From Onthophagus taurus (taxonomy: Eukaryota; Arthropoda; Insecta; Coleoptera; Scarabaeidae): DNA of 64,000 bases. Positions 1 through 10,465 of the stretch are shown here, piece after piece. Positions within the stretch are counted from its first letter, which is position 1, and the number at the start of each line of letters is the position of its first letter. The position numbers were made by a program, and so were the translations under genes. The notes below the pieces were generated by a model. That model was given only the letters and a program-made list of their open reading frames with translations. It was not told the DNA's origin and searched no databases. Where the stretch lies: NCBI RefSeq assembly GCF_036711975.1, contig NC_091967.1, forward strand, positions 248,001 to 312,000, given 5' to 3'.

Positions 1-250
1 GTAGGCCTGAATTGCCTTTAAGGCGGCCCGACTGTCTGTGAAAATGTTTATGGATGCACCTTTTTGTCCCTTCTGTAGGTTCAAAGCGGTGCAGAAGTTT
101 ATAGCAAGAACTTCTGCTTGGAAAATTGTTAAGTCCGAGCTGAGGGGCAATTTGATGTGGCTGTTTGGTCCACTGATGCCCATGCCTACTCCAGATCTTA
201 CTGTCTTTGAAGCATCGGTGTACCAGGCTAGGGCTCCTCTTTTTAGTTGA
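1..250 (-). pseudogene. RNase H fragment of a non-LTR retrotransposon
   Basis: The minus strand reads as part of an RNase H domain of the type found after reverse transcriptase in R1/I/Jockey-like elements. WYTDASK carries the first catalytic Asp, FQAEVLAI the Glu and IFTDSRAAL the second Asp. The fragment enters from outside the window and stops near 250, where a mariner-like transposase tail begins with no spacer. It resembles the RNase H at 51873-53360 but is clearly a different family. It is a relic with no complete reading frame. Confidence 0.75.
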
Positions 251-640
251 GGCATGTGTGGGGTTACATGAAATCAATGGTCTATGCTGAACCTACTATA
301 AATACACGAGACGAGTTATGGAATAGAATTCAAGATGCAGCCAATTCAATACGAAATAATCCTGCAACATTTTTTAAAGTCAGACAATCCTTAACCAAAC
401 GGTTAAATGCGTGTATAAATGCTGGTGGTGGTCATGTTGAAAACCTTTTGCAGTAGCTCATAATTAAGCTTAAATTTAATTTAACTTCGCACAACATTAA
501 CATGTAGGTTTTGATAACAGTTGTCGTAAGTGGTCTTAGTTCAAGTCTGTTCTAATGTTGTATTTCGTTTTATTAACTGGCGTACAATAAATTGTTTTAT
601 TACGTAATTTTTTTATGGTTTCAGTTTAATATTGTTATCA
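247..640 (+). pseudogene. mariner-like transposase C-terminal fragment
   Basis: The 69 codons at 247-456 match the end of an insect mariner-like transposase: VWGYMKSMVYAEP just after the position of the last catalytic Asp, then TRDELWNRIQDAA and a GGHVENLL ending. The same region occurs in the relic at 1686-2738 (VWGYMKNLVYAAP). Everything before the WGYMK motif is missing, replaced by an RNase H scrap on the opposite strand. The bases after the stop to about 640 are probably its 3' noncoding arm; that extent is inferred. Confidence 0.7.
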
Positions 641-1154
641 ATTATCAATTACGGTTAGGTAAATGTCAACATTCCATGCCATGCTTGTGTCTTAACAGAT
701 TAATGCTACGTCGACCACCGTGAAATGTAGTGTAGTGAATTAGTAAAATTCAAATATCTCGAAAATCGTTAATATTTTCAAGATCAAAGAAGTATAGCTT
801 TTTTCTACAGAAATGATGGGGCTATCCAAATTAAACAAGTATGTTGTAAAATAATGAGCGATAAAAAATTTGTAGCTGATTTCATCTAATTCATATGGCG
901 CATGTGGCGACATCTACGAGTTAACTCAAATCCTCTCACACATTATTGTTTACCCTTACAAAAACTATAAGTCAACTATGAGTCATTATGTAGAAAAGTA
1001 GCTGATCTATTAACAAAAATCTATTTTATTTTTTTCGCTTTAACATCCTGTATCTCAGTAAGGAGCAGACTAAGACCCATTATTGTTAATGAAAATATTA
1101 TTATTTTGGCCTCCTGAACGTACATTTACAATTTGGCCTATTACTTATGAATCA
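641..1154. other. AT-rich stretch without a gene, probably transposon-derived
   Basis: No open frame, RNA gene or intact repeat is visible. The text resembles the noncoding arms of the mariner-like elements nearby, so it is probably decayed transposon DNA inside a VPS13B intron. Confidence 0.5.
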
Positions 1155-3084
1155 GTTTTCGAGCTATGAGCGATCAAAGTTGAGCTAAAAATTTACATTT
1201 TATTATTTATTTCGGCTATAAGTAAACCGAAGAATTTGAAATTTGGTATGTATTTACTACTGGTTAACATCTTGTTTTTTTAGCATACCTTAAGCTTCCC
1301 TAGCGCCCTCTAATGGGATGAAATTCACCACCCCCTTGGTTCTTATTAGAAGAAGTTTTTAACGCCATGGAGTATTAACATAAAAAAATATTGGTTATAA
1401 AGCTCATTCTTTAATGGTACTTTTTTGTCTCTTTAGTTTTTTCCTCAAATTGATAGTTTTTGTGTAAAATGAATGTCGTGCCATGTACCGCCATGCTTAG
1501 CTAAAATTACTCTAAAAGTTGGCTTTGATTTTCAAAAAACAATTTATGTTTGTATTGAGACGAGCTGTTAGTTACGTTAAATCCTCTTAATTGTTGACAA
1601 TTATTGAAAATATTTCTTGATTGTTATTAAGTAAAAGTATCATTATTTTTTTATTGTTGATCATTGTTTTAAAAACTAGGAAAAATTGATCATGCCACGA
1701 TTATTTTCGACAGAAGAATACGCAGACACTCATTTTATTTATGGTTTTTGTGATGGAAATGCGGAAGCGGCATCTAGAGAATACGCTAGAAGGTTTCCTA
1801 ATAGAAGATGTCCTGATCCTCAGGTATTTATCAATACACATCAACGTTTTCGACAATATGGTTTAAATACCCAGCAAGTACGAAATAATCAAAATAACAG
1901 AAACCAAAGAGCAATTTTAAACCTTTTTGATAATGACAGCACATTAAGCAGTCGCATAGCTGCTAGACTACTTCAAGCTCAAAATTTACGAGTCTCAAGA
2001 AGTACAATTTTACGAACTCTGATCGTTTTCAACCTGTACAAAATTTAAGACCTGAAGATGGTCCTAAAAGAGTAACTTTCTGTAGGTGGTTTGTACAGTC
2101 TGTTGAACGTGACCAAAATTTTTGTAAGAAGATTTTGTGGACAGATTACCATAACTTACATAGTTGGGAGCATGAAAATCCCCATGCAATACGTCCAAAA
2201 ACCTACCAAACAGAGTTTAGTTTTAATGTGAGGATGGGTGTCATTAATAATAACCTCTGTGGGCCTTATTTTTTAAATTTTTTGCAAAACGATTTGGCGG
2301 AATGTTTGTCGGACGTTCCTCTAGGTGATCTGGAGCAACATTGGCTTCAGATGGATGGCGCACCATCGCATTACAGCGCTAACGTACGTGCATGGTCATA
2401 GACGGATAGGACGACTAGGTCCTGTCAATTATCAAGAGGCAAACCGAGGTCCCGTTGCCTGGCCACCAAGGTCTCCTGATCTTAACGTTTTAGATTTTTT
2501 TGTGTGGGGCTATATGAAAAATCTAGTTTACGCCGCTCCAATAAACACTCGGGAAGAACTGTTGGAAAAAATAAAAGACGCTGCTAACACTTTAAGGAAC
2601 AATCCGTTTCAAATATTAGCAGCAGTTAATTCTGTTGTTACAAGATGCCAAAAATGCATTGATAACAATGGCATGCATTTTGAACTATCAATTTTAAGAG
2701 AAAAACTAAAGAGACAAAAAAGAACCACTAAAGAATGAGCTGTACAACCCATATTTTTCTATGTTAATATTGCATTGCGTTAAAAAGTTCTTCTAAAAAG
2801 AACCAAGGGGGTGGTGAATTTCATCCCCTTAGAAGGCGCTAGGGAAGCTTAAGGTATGCTAGAAAACAAGATGTTAACCAGTAGTAAATACATACCAAAT
2901 TTCAAATTCTTCGGTTTACTTATAGCCGAAATAAATAATAAAATGTAAATTTTTGGCTCAACTTTGATCGCTCATAGCTCGAAAACAAAAAAGTTGCGAC
3001 CCTATATTTATATAAAAAACTTGTGTTATTTTGGCAAGTACTACGTCCTAGTAAAGTTTCCCGATTAAAAACTGAACCACCCTG
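1155..3084 (+). mobile_element. mariner-like element with long inverted arms
   Basis: Two inverted arms of about 285 bp bracket a broken transposase gene: 1155-1443 and about 2703-2986. Both contain the text around the element-internal words CGAGCTATGAGCGATCAAAG and ACCACCCCCTTGGTTCTT (right arm inverted). The right side continues to CACCCTG at 3084 followed by TATATA, the usual end and TA target of this group. The matching outer part of the left arm was not found, so the left side is truncated or rearranged. The transposase C-terminus runs into the right arm. Confidence 0.75.
1686..2738 (+). pseudogene. mariner-like transposase, frameshifted
   Basis: Three blocks in different frames make one transposase. 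1686-2048 holds the N-terminal DNA-binding helix-turn-helix region (DUF4817-like, with CDGNAEAASREYARRFPNRR). Roughly 2049-2401 holds the catalytic core, with HSWEHENPHA and the second Asp in QMDGAPSHY. 2325-2738 holds WPPRSPDLNVLDFFVWGYMK, where the third acidic residue is Asp as in mariner. At least two frameshifts separate the blocks, and the region around 2390-2450 also looks rearranged, so the D-to-D spacing cannot be counted. The gene cannot make a full transposase. Confidence 0.85.
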
Positions 3085-3133
3085 TATATAAGTCGGAAAA
3101 ACTAATTACTAATCAGTTAACGCTAATTACAAA

Positions 3134-4753
3134 CTAATTAATAACTAATTGCGTCGCGTCCGGTGTGAGGCGGGAAGAGGTCTTCGTGTTCACCACCATC
3201 TTCCATGTTCTGCTAAGCTCCCAGCCATCCTCTCTGTTGACGTTATTTTTATGTCGGTGAATCTCTATGGCTTCTCTTGTCAGTCTTTGGTAGTATCTGT
3301 TGTCCCTAGCCAGCACCTTTGTTTGTTCGAAGTCTATTCGGTGCCCCTCTGCATGGCAATGTTCCGCAACCGCCGACTGCTGGATCTTCTTCAGCCTTAC
3401 ATCCCTCTCATGCTCCTTGATGCGGCACTCGACGTTGCGTCCACTTTGGCCAACATAAACCTTCCCACAACTACACGATAGTCGATAGACTCCCGCTCCT
3501 TTTAATGGAGTTAGTTTGTCCTTGGCTATCGGGAGTGTGTTCCGAATTTTGTTTCGCACTACGATGTCGTTCTTCTTGAGGTGCCTAGGAATTCGTTCCG
3601 TTACACCTGAAACATAGGGAAGACAGATAAATCCAAGTGGTTTTGTACTTACCGTGTCCTCTTTCTGCTTTCGCTGCTTGATGGCCTGGTTGATGTCCCT
3701 CGAAGTGTATCCATTCTTCTGCAGCACGCCTCCTAGAAAGTGTTGCTCCTTCTTCAAGTTCTCTCCTTCACATAGTCTCGCTGAAATAATGTACGGATCA
3801 CGGACCTCTTCTGTTGGGGATGATGATGTGAACATGCCTGTAAATACCTGTTGGTATGGGTCTTCTTTCGGTATACACCAAGTTCTATATCTCCATTTGT
3901 CGTCCTGGTGACCAACACATCTAGGAAAGGTAGTTTTTTGGCAGTTTCTGTTTCCATGGTGAACTTAATCATAGGATGTTGAGAGTTCAAGTGATCCAAG
4001 AACTCTTGGAGCCGTTTTTGACCATGTTGCCATATCACAAACGTGTCATCCACATATCGGAGCCATAGTTTTGGTTTCCACTGGCTCTTCTTCAAAGCGT
4101 CCTCTTCGAATAATTCCATGTAGAAATTAGCTATAACTGGCGATAGTGGAGATCCCATGGCTGCCCCTTCGAACTACTCGTAAAATTTTCCTTTCCAGCT
4201 GAAATACGTCGATGATAAGCAATACTCCACCAGATCTGGCACGTATCCTGGTAAACCCTCCGGAATGAGTTTTCGGCGAAGACCCTCTACAGCATCCTTA
4301 ACTGGTACCCTAGTAAAAAGGGATTCCACATAGAAGCTTACCAACATATCCCCAGCATCCAGCTTTACACCTTTTACCGATTCCACAAAATGTGTAGAAT
4401 CCCTGACATACGATTCCATGTTACCTGTGAAGGGGGACAAAATCTTTGCAAGATGTTTAGCCAGCTGGTATGTTGGGGAGTTGATGGCGCTGACGATAGG
4501 GCGGAGGGGGACGTCTGGTTTGTGAATCTTCGGTAGTCCGTAGATTCTTGGTGGTACCGGCGCCTGCACAAACAAACATTTCTGCTGGAATTCCTGTAGA
4601 TTTTATCAGTTCCTTCATTTTTCTAACGATTTTGTCTGTGGGGTCCCTCTTGATCTTCCTGTAGGTGGCTGGGTCCAGTAAGTTCATCATTTTGTCGTCG
4701 TATTCTTTCCTGTCCATAACAACGGTGGCATTCCCCTTGTCTGCTGGTAACAT
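3134..4753 (-). pseudogene. Penelope-like reverse transcriptase / GIY-YIG endonuclease, broken
   Basis: Read on the minus strand from 4753 there are three blocks. The N-terminal PLE block (LPADKGNATVVMD) covers 4753-4560. The RT fingers and palm (IYGLPKIHKP, RPIVSAINSP) cover about 4575-4174. The palm continues in 4158-3754 with GSPLSPVIANFYME and the catalytic LRYVDDTFV. The last block, 3835-3134, is the GIY-YIG nuclease (AGVYRLSC, KVYVGQSGR, CRIKEHERD) to the stop at 3134. Frame changes occur near 4560, 4165 and 3800. RT copies RNA onto nicked chromosomal ends and GIY-YIG makes the nick. This copy is dead. Confidence 0.85.
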
Positions 4754-4757
4754 GACG

Positions 4758-5164
4758 ACACACTCCCGATAGCCAAGGACAAACTAACTCCATTAAAAGG
4801 AGCGGGAGTCTATCGACTATCGTGTAGTTGTGGGAAGGTTTATGTTGGCCAAACTGGACGCAACGTCGAGTGCCGCATCAAGGAGCATGAGAGGGATGTA
4901 AGGCTGAAGAAGATCCAGCAGTCGGCGGTTGCGGAACATTGCCATGCAGAGGGGCACCGAATAGACTTCGAACAAACAAAGGTGCTGGCTAGGGACAACA
5001 GATACTACCAAAGACTGACAAGAGAAGCCATAGAGATTCACCGATATAAAAATAACGTCAACAGAGAGGATGGCTGGGAGCTTAGCAGAACATGGAAGAT
5101 GGTGGTGAACACGAAGACCTCTTCCCGCCTCACACTGGACGCGACGCAATTAGTTATTTATTAG
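4758..5164 (+). pseudogene. Inverted copy of the Penelope GIY-YIG domain
   Basis: The plus strand repeats the last part of the GIY-YIG reading frame: AGVYRLSC, KVYVGQTGRNVECR, then LARDNRYYQRLTREAIEIHR, to a stop at 5162-5164. It differs from the minus-strand copy at scattered positions, such as RYKNN for RHKNN. It has no start or RT of its own and represents the 3' end of another copy joined at 4758. Confidence 0.8.
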
Positions 5165-5253
5165 TTTATAATTAGTGTTAACTGATTAGTAATTAGTTTT
5201 TCCGACTTATATATAGTTACCGATTTTTTGATCTCGTCACTTCGAACCAGTTT

Positions 5254-5310
5254 CTGAAGAAGGTTGCAACATGGCATCCGAAACGTCAAACCTTTTATTA
5301 AAAGACGTAC
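5254..5310 (+). ncRNA. Candidate degenerate hammerhead ribozyme motif in Penelope 3' region
   Basis: CTGAAGA at 5254 is followed by a short stem-loop (GGTTGC, loop, GCATCC), then GAAACGTC ending at 5287, and about 16 nt later GACGTAC. This is the order of a hammerhead core: CUGAUGA, stem II, GAAA, stem III, cleavage triplet. Penelope-like elements are known to carry hammerheads. The core has one key change (CUGAAGA instead of CUGAUGA), and I see no good stem I, so it may be inactive or a chance resemblance. Confidence 0.4.
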
Positions 5311-5390
5311 GGCAAAACCCGAAAGTTTCTAGTTTTAGTTCTAATCTTAGTTTAATAGTTTTCTTCAAATTTATTTGAAATTTTTTTTAG

Positions 5391-6215
5391 GGCCTTACCG
5401 GTCTTGGTATAAATCTTCTTGGTGCTATTGGAGGTATAGCGCATCATCCTATTCAATCTATGAGACAAGTGGGTCCATCACCAAGAAGTCTTGTATCTGG
5501 AGTTGGTCGTGGATTAGTAGGAATTATTACGAAACCTTTAAGTGGAGCAGCTGATTTGGTTGCACTTACCGGGCAAGGTTTATTATACGGAGCTGGTTGG
5601 AAGAAACTCCCAAACGCAAGATCAAAAGCTTCCTCAAGTCACGTTTTTTCCAGTTCCAACTCCTGTTTAAAATACTGCTGGAAATTTATGCCGCCAATCA
5701 CGAAACCAAACGTTCTTTTCGTTACAGAAGCGACTTCAATAACTATTTACGGCCAATACGAAGCGGTCGCGTTGATTTTAACTACGGAAGTTTTAATAAT
5801 TGTAAATACAGACGACGATTTAACCCAAAAAGTGATTAAGCTGGAGGAGTTGTGCGGAATTGAAAATAACGCGGATCCAACTTTGTTGATGTTAAAATTG
5901 GTTCCAATCAGACCCGTATCGTCAACAAGAACGAAATTAGACGATTGTCCCGGCGAATTGGACCCAATTTCTAAGGCGAGAATTCAAGATTACGTAAGAA
6001 ACACCGTTGGGTTTATTACGTTTTCCGATGCGAGCTCGCAACATTCCGATATTAGTATTTCTCCGGATATAAGTGTCGATGAGACGGTTGAAGAAACTAC
6101 CAGAGAACAAACCGGATTAAATTTTTATGTTAATCCTCAAAATAAGAACTATTTCCTTTGTTTATTATCTCTGGCTAAACAACAACACGAACCGTACAAT
6201 TTTCCTGTACTTTAA
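5391..6215 (+). CDS. Vps13b: VPS13B (COH1), last coding exon
   Basis: This is the C-terminal exon of a VPS13-family bridge-like lipid-transfer protein. VPS13B acts at Golgi and endosomal contacts; its loss causes Cohen syndrome in humans. A pyrimidine tract and AG at 5389-5390 precede a frame that opens GLTGLGINLLGAIGG. It passes SGVGRGLVGIITKPLSGAAD and GQGLLYGAGW, then a PH-like C-terminal part (VLFVTEATSITIYG), to the stop at 6213-6215. The order and wording match the end of VPS13B rather than VPS13A/C/D (recalled, not aligned). The exon starts in phase 0 and encodes 274 residues. Earlier exons must lie left of the window because 1-5390 is only transposon sequence. ATTAAA at 6272-6277 could serve for polyadenylation. 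Confidence 0.85.
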   Translation, partial: GLTGLGINLLGAIGGIAHHPIQSMRQVGPSPRSLVSGVGRGLVGIITKPLSGAADLVALTGQGLLYGAGWKKLPNARSKASSSHVFSSSNSCLKYCWKFMPPITKPNVLFVTEATSITIYGQYEAVALILTTEVLIIVNTDDDLTQKVIKLEELCGIENNADPTLLMLKLVPIRPVSSTRTKLDDCPGELDPISKARIQDYVRNTVGFITFSDASSQHSDISISPDISVDETVEETTREQTGLNFYVNPQNKNYFLCLLSLAKQQHEPYNFPVL

Positions 6216-6390
6216 TTTGTTATATGTATAGATATAAATATATTTGTATTTAAACTTTATTTTATTAAGAAATTAAATACAGGTTGAGTTTGCCACTGAA
6301 AAGATAATTAATTAATTTTTTTGAATTCATAAAATTTAAATTATACAATATAAGTTATTGTATAATGAAGCAACTCAGTTGCTAAATTAT

Positions 6391-6839
6391 TTTTTTGTAA
6401 TTCGCTACGGTAATGGAAGCTATAACAGTACTCAAACGGGTGCTGTAATGAGACTCCTTACAGCATCCGATGCTGTAATGAGATTTTAGTAACATTTTAT
6501 GGAACCAGTTCAAGTTGGTGACATTGGGTCATTAATTTTTCTAGTTGTCAATGTGACAATTTTTGTCTATGGATGTTTAAACACGTTCTTAGCATCGAAT
6601 ACAAGGTCCACAATGATGAGGACATTGACTCTGAGCAATTTCTCTTATTTTGGGAGGTATACATCAAACATTTTTTTCAGGTGAATATATTTTGTGTTTT
6701 GACAGGTTCTAATTGTCAATTCAAAGTTTCTATTTTCAAGTGTTCCGGTGTTACCAACTGCTACACACCTATTTCCCTACATTGCCAAAATTTACTTTAT
6801 TTTTGTTAAAAAAAAGTATTAAACGCGAATTACAAAAAA
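6391..6839 (+). repeat. 450-bp MITE-like repeat (unit A), single copy
   Basis: The unit begins TTTTTTGTAATTCGC and ends GCGAATTACAAAAAA, a 15-bp inverted terminus. Near-identical units occur in opposite orientation at 24823-25878 and 53640-56904. Internally it has an AGCATCCGATGCTGT palindrome near 6464. Short frames inside are shared between copies, but they break and change frame, so I do not call them genes. It lies just 3' of VPS13B. Confidence 0.75.
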
Positions 6840-6847
6840 TAAGGAAC

Positions 6848-8459
6848 AAATGCGTTGATGGTTTCTGACAATTGTCAACGTTTTACTCATATACGGGGTG
6901 TAAAAAGAAATTTATGTTTTCTCTTCTAATTTTGCAACACCCTGTGGAATTTATCAGAAAGAACCGCTACATTCCATTTACATTACGTTAGAATGGCAAC
7001 CCTTCTCTACATTTTCGTTCAAGAATCATCTCGATATCTCTTTTATCAAGAAAGATACACAAGTTTAAATGTAACGAAGTTTTATTAACATTTTAAACAA
7101 GTAGGTGAAAACTAAAAAACACTACATAATCCTTAATCAATTCTCTCAAAATCACCTAATAACGTGTATTTCCGCCTCTCTATCACTTCTTAACAGCGAC
7201 GAGGCATACTTAAAATCAAGCGTCGAATTTGATCTTGATCAATTGCATCCCAAACCTCTCTTACCATCATCTCAACGTCGTCCAAAACGATAGGTGGTGG
7301 ATGTCGGCCCCATAAATTCTCTATTGGATTGAGATTAAGGCTACAGGGTAGCCAGTCCATGGTTTGTATAGCAACTTCATCCAAATAGTCACGGACCGTA
7401 TAGGCAACATGAGGTCTTGCATTATCATGCATTAATAAAAAACGTGTTCCGATAAAATGTCTGTAATATACCTTTCACCTGTTAATGAACCTCTTCGCAA
7501 AGAAACAAGGTCTGCCACCCCAAACCATTACAGATCCTCCATTAAATAAAGTTGTCGGTCGTATGTTGTACTGTGCATAGCGTTCATTGGGCCGTCGAAT
7601 TACTCTTAAACGTCTATCTGAGTTGTATAAACAAAACCTTGATTCATCTGTGAACAGTACTTGTTCCCAGTCATCAGCATTCCAGTCAAGATGTTTTCTG
7701 GCAAATTGCAATCTCCTTCTACGATGATTTGCGTTTAAATTTGGTGCTCTGGCAGGAATCCTTGCATGCAAATCATCTTCGGCAAGACGCCTTTGTACAG
7801 TGTTAGTACTAATTCGAATATTATGAACATCTGCTACTTGTATCTGTAAGTTTCTCATTGTAACAAAACGTTCCCTTAAAGCACGAAGTCTAGTAAAACG
7901 ATCTTGGCGTAGTGTTGTGACTCTCCTTCTTCCTTGTCCAGGTCTGTCTCTTGAAATCGTTGAAAGGCACGTAATATTGTTGTATGAGAAACTTCTAATC
8001 TCAAGCCTATTTCACGATAATTTATTCCTTCATTGGCTAAAATAACTGCCTCAACACACTCATCGCGGTTTAAATGTCTTGAAATACGGTCCATGTCAAA
8101 TAAACACTTAATAACCCAAAGCAGCAACTTGCTAAATGCGTAAATAAAATTGACAAGCATTTCTGTCAAACTGTTTGACGTTTCATAGCCTGCTTGTTTC
8201 ATTAGTAAGGAATATATTCAACAAAATTAAGTCAAACTTAAAAAATGTGTATCTTCCTTGATAAAAGAGATATCGAGATGATTCTTGAACGAAAATGTAG
8301 AAAAGGGTTGCGATTCTAACGTAATGTAAATGGAATGTAGCGGTTCTTTCTGATAAATTCCACAGGGTGTTGCAAAATTAGACGAAAAAACATAAATTTC
8401 TTTTTACACCCCGTATATGGGTAAAACGTTGACAATTGTCAGAAACCATCAACACATTT
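6848..8459 (-). mobile_element. Tc1-type (DD34E) transposon with ~240-bp inverted repeats
   Basis: Inverted arms at about 6848-7085 and 8230-8459 share TATACGGGGTGTAAAAAG-type text and a long stretch around GATATCGAGATGATTCTTGA. Between them lies a decayed Tc1 transposase on the minus strand. The outer text (TGACAATTGTCAACGTTTTA) is also inverted on both sides, so the true ends are beyond the CGGGGTG words. Exact target duplication was not resolved. Confidence 0.8.
7190..8094 (-). pseudogene. Tc1-like transposase (DD34E), frameshifted
   Basis: The start is placed at 8094 (MDRISRHLNRDE), followed by an HTH (INYREIGLRLEVSHTTILRAF). A shifted frame from 7858 gives the second HTH and the first catalytic Asp in VLFTDESRFCLY. 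After another break, 7432-7190 gives MHDNARPHVAYT (second Asp) and WLPCSLNLNPIENLWG (Glu). I count 34 residues between Asp and Glu, so this is DD34E, the Tc1 signature. Frameshifts near 7870 and 7450 make it inactive. Confidence 0.85.
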
Positions 8460-10140
8460 CTTCTTTAAAAAGCAACCTATACCGTGAAGAAAGAATCATC
8501 AAAATCCATCCGTTGATTCAAAAAAAAAATACCTTTAAACTTAATGCATAATTTGTGTGGCTGCCCGCAGGGAGGGGTGTTATCTCCCCTGCTTTGGTCC
8601 CTCCTAGTTAACGATCTGATTGCGATAGTAGGAACCTGTTTGCCGGGGATATCTAAAGTCCTCCAGGTGACCCTAGATACCATTTGCGCTTGGTGTAAGG
8701 GAGAGAACCTCTCAATAAACCCGCAAAAGACAATTGTTGTGCCCTTCACCAGGAAGCGAAAGTTGGATGGACTAATCCGCCCAACTATCCAAGGTGAAGA
8801 AATTCCTTTCTCAAAGGAAGTCAAATATCTAGGAGTAATCCTAGACAAAACCCTGCCATGGAATGGACATTTGCAAGGAGTTTTGCACAAAGCTAGACTA
8901 TCCTTGTGGACTTGTCGCAGTCTTTGTGGAAAAAATTGGGGTCTTACCCCTGAAAGACTGTACTGGCTCTATGTGACTGTGGTTAGACCTATGATCACAT
9001 ACGGAGCAGCAGCCTGGTATAGGAAAGTCCGACAGACTTCAGTTATCAGTAAACTGTCACGAATTCAACGAGTAGCTGGATTGGCAATCTCTGGTGCGAT
9101 AGGCACAACGCCAACTCTAGCAATGGAGGTTCTGCTTGGCCTATCTCCTCTGCATTTGCATATAGAGAAAGTGGCTAGAACAACCATTTACAGATTTAAG
9201 CAATATGCTCAAAACTGTTCCGACATGTCCTACCAATGGGCTGCGGAAGACATTATAAGCACTGATACTGTGCTATCAATGCCGTCAGATTTGGCGGTAT
9301 CACTATCAGTGATTAATGCTCGATACCAGATTGTACTGCCTGAGCGGCAGTCCTGGATCGAAAATGAAAATTCTCTGTTTCGGGCAGACATTTTCTTATA
9401 CACAGATGGATCAAAAACGCCTAAAGGGGTAGGAGCAGGAGTATACTGCCAGACACCTCGAATTAAGCAAGCCTACAGCCTGGGTACGTACTGTACAGGG
9501 TGTCCCAATTTCGATGTCCGCATAGGCTATCTCCGAAACTAAAAGAGATAGAAAAAAAGTAGCTTACATGTCATGATCTCGTTTTTCGAGAAAATGTTAA
9601 TGCCGAAAACTCCGAACAGCTATCGTCTTTTGTTTTCGCCCTATCGGCAAAAACTGAAAATTTTGCAAAAACGACAATCGCGAATATTTCACTTATTATC
9701 AAAGATGGTGTATTATAAATAAAACATTATATGGGCAACTTTTTACGAAGAATTCAGTGGCGTAGGTAGAATTTTTTTCCCATCTTTTATTTTCGAGATT
9801 TTAGACGTAACTTTATTTTTTTAAATGGAAACCATAGTTGGCTATGACTTAAAATAATTTGTTATTTTCTTCTGATAACAAATATATATAGTTTGTGGGG
9901 TATATTTCTTATAGTTATTGAATAATTAACAAAAATTCATTTTGTTCCATCTAAATCTAATGTATGTATTTAAAAGTTAATGTTGCTATGGTGATAACCA
10001 TACATACTATGATGGAATATAATGTATCAATTTTGTTTGTTCTTTCTAAAACTATTGTATGTATTTAAAACTTAATGTTGTTATGGTGATAACCATACCA
10101 TGAGGGAAAGCATTGTTTCCAATTATTGCCAATGTTTCTA

Positions 10141-10465
10141 ACAAGGACACTAGAATCTAACAGGACTGCTACATCCATTGTATTTTTGTAGTCGACTACG
10201 GGTTGGTTGCCCGCACTCTACGTCACACTATTTGCCCCGCCTGATAACTGTCTATGTTTTTAGAGGTTATATGATAGATATTAATACGTCTAAAAACATA
10301 AAACTTCAAAACTAATATGAATACGTCTAGGATATAACCTCTAAAAACACACAGCAAACGCATAGACCATAACAACAGCTAGGCGTGGAAAATAGTGTGA
10401 CGTAGTTTGCGGGTAGGCTGTCACAACAATGGATGTAGCAGTCCTGTTAGATTCTACTGTCCTTG
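10141..10465. repeat. 325-bp palindromic insert in the transposase remnant
   Basis: Sequence starting CAAGGACACTAGAATC near 10142 reappears inverted as GATTCTACTGTCCTTG ending at 10465. The two halves pair through most of their length around a centre near 10304, including GCTACATCCATTGT and TAGAGGTTATAT. It looks like a foldback MITE, since it interrupts the transposase frame after EFLNTTT. Confidence 0.65.

Larger units (their letters stand above)
3085..5330 (-). mobile_element. Penelope-like element with inverted 3'-end copy
   Basis: A minus-strand body (3085-4757) carries reverse transcriptase and GIY-YIG endonuclease. At 4758 it is joined head-on to a plus-strand copy of its own 3' end (4758-5215), so 3085-3540 and 4758-5215 are inverted repeats of about 457 bp. 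Such partial inverted terminal copies are characteristic of Penelope-like elements. The plus-strand copy continues about 115 bp further, to about 5330, with 3' sequence absent from the left copy. The body is 5'-truncated at the junction. The element sits in the VPS13B intron just before the exon at 5391. Confidence 0.85.

Noticed and set aside
6499-6809. Small frames (61 and 78 codons) in repeat unit A, also seen at 24959-25282 and 56243-56461
   Set aside because: They shift frame and length between copies and have no recognised domain; repeat conservation explains their recurrence.
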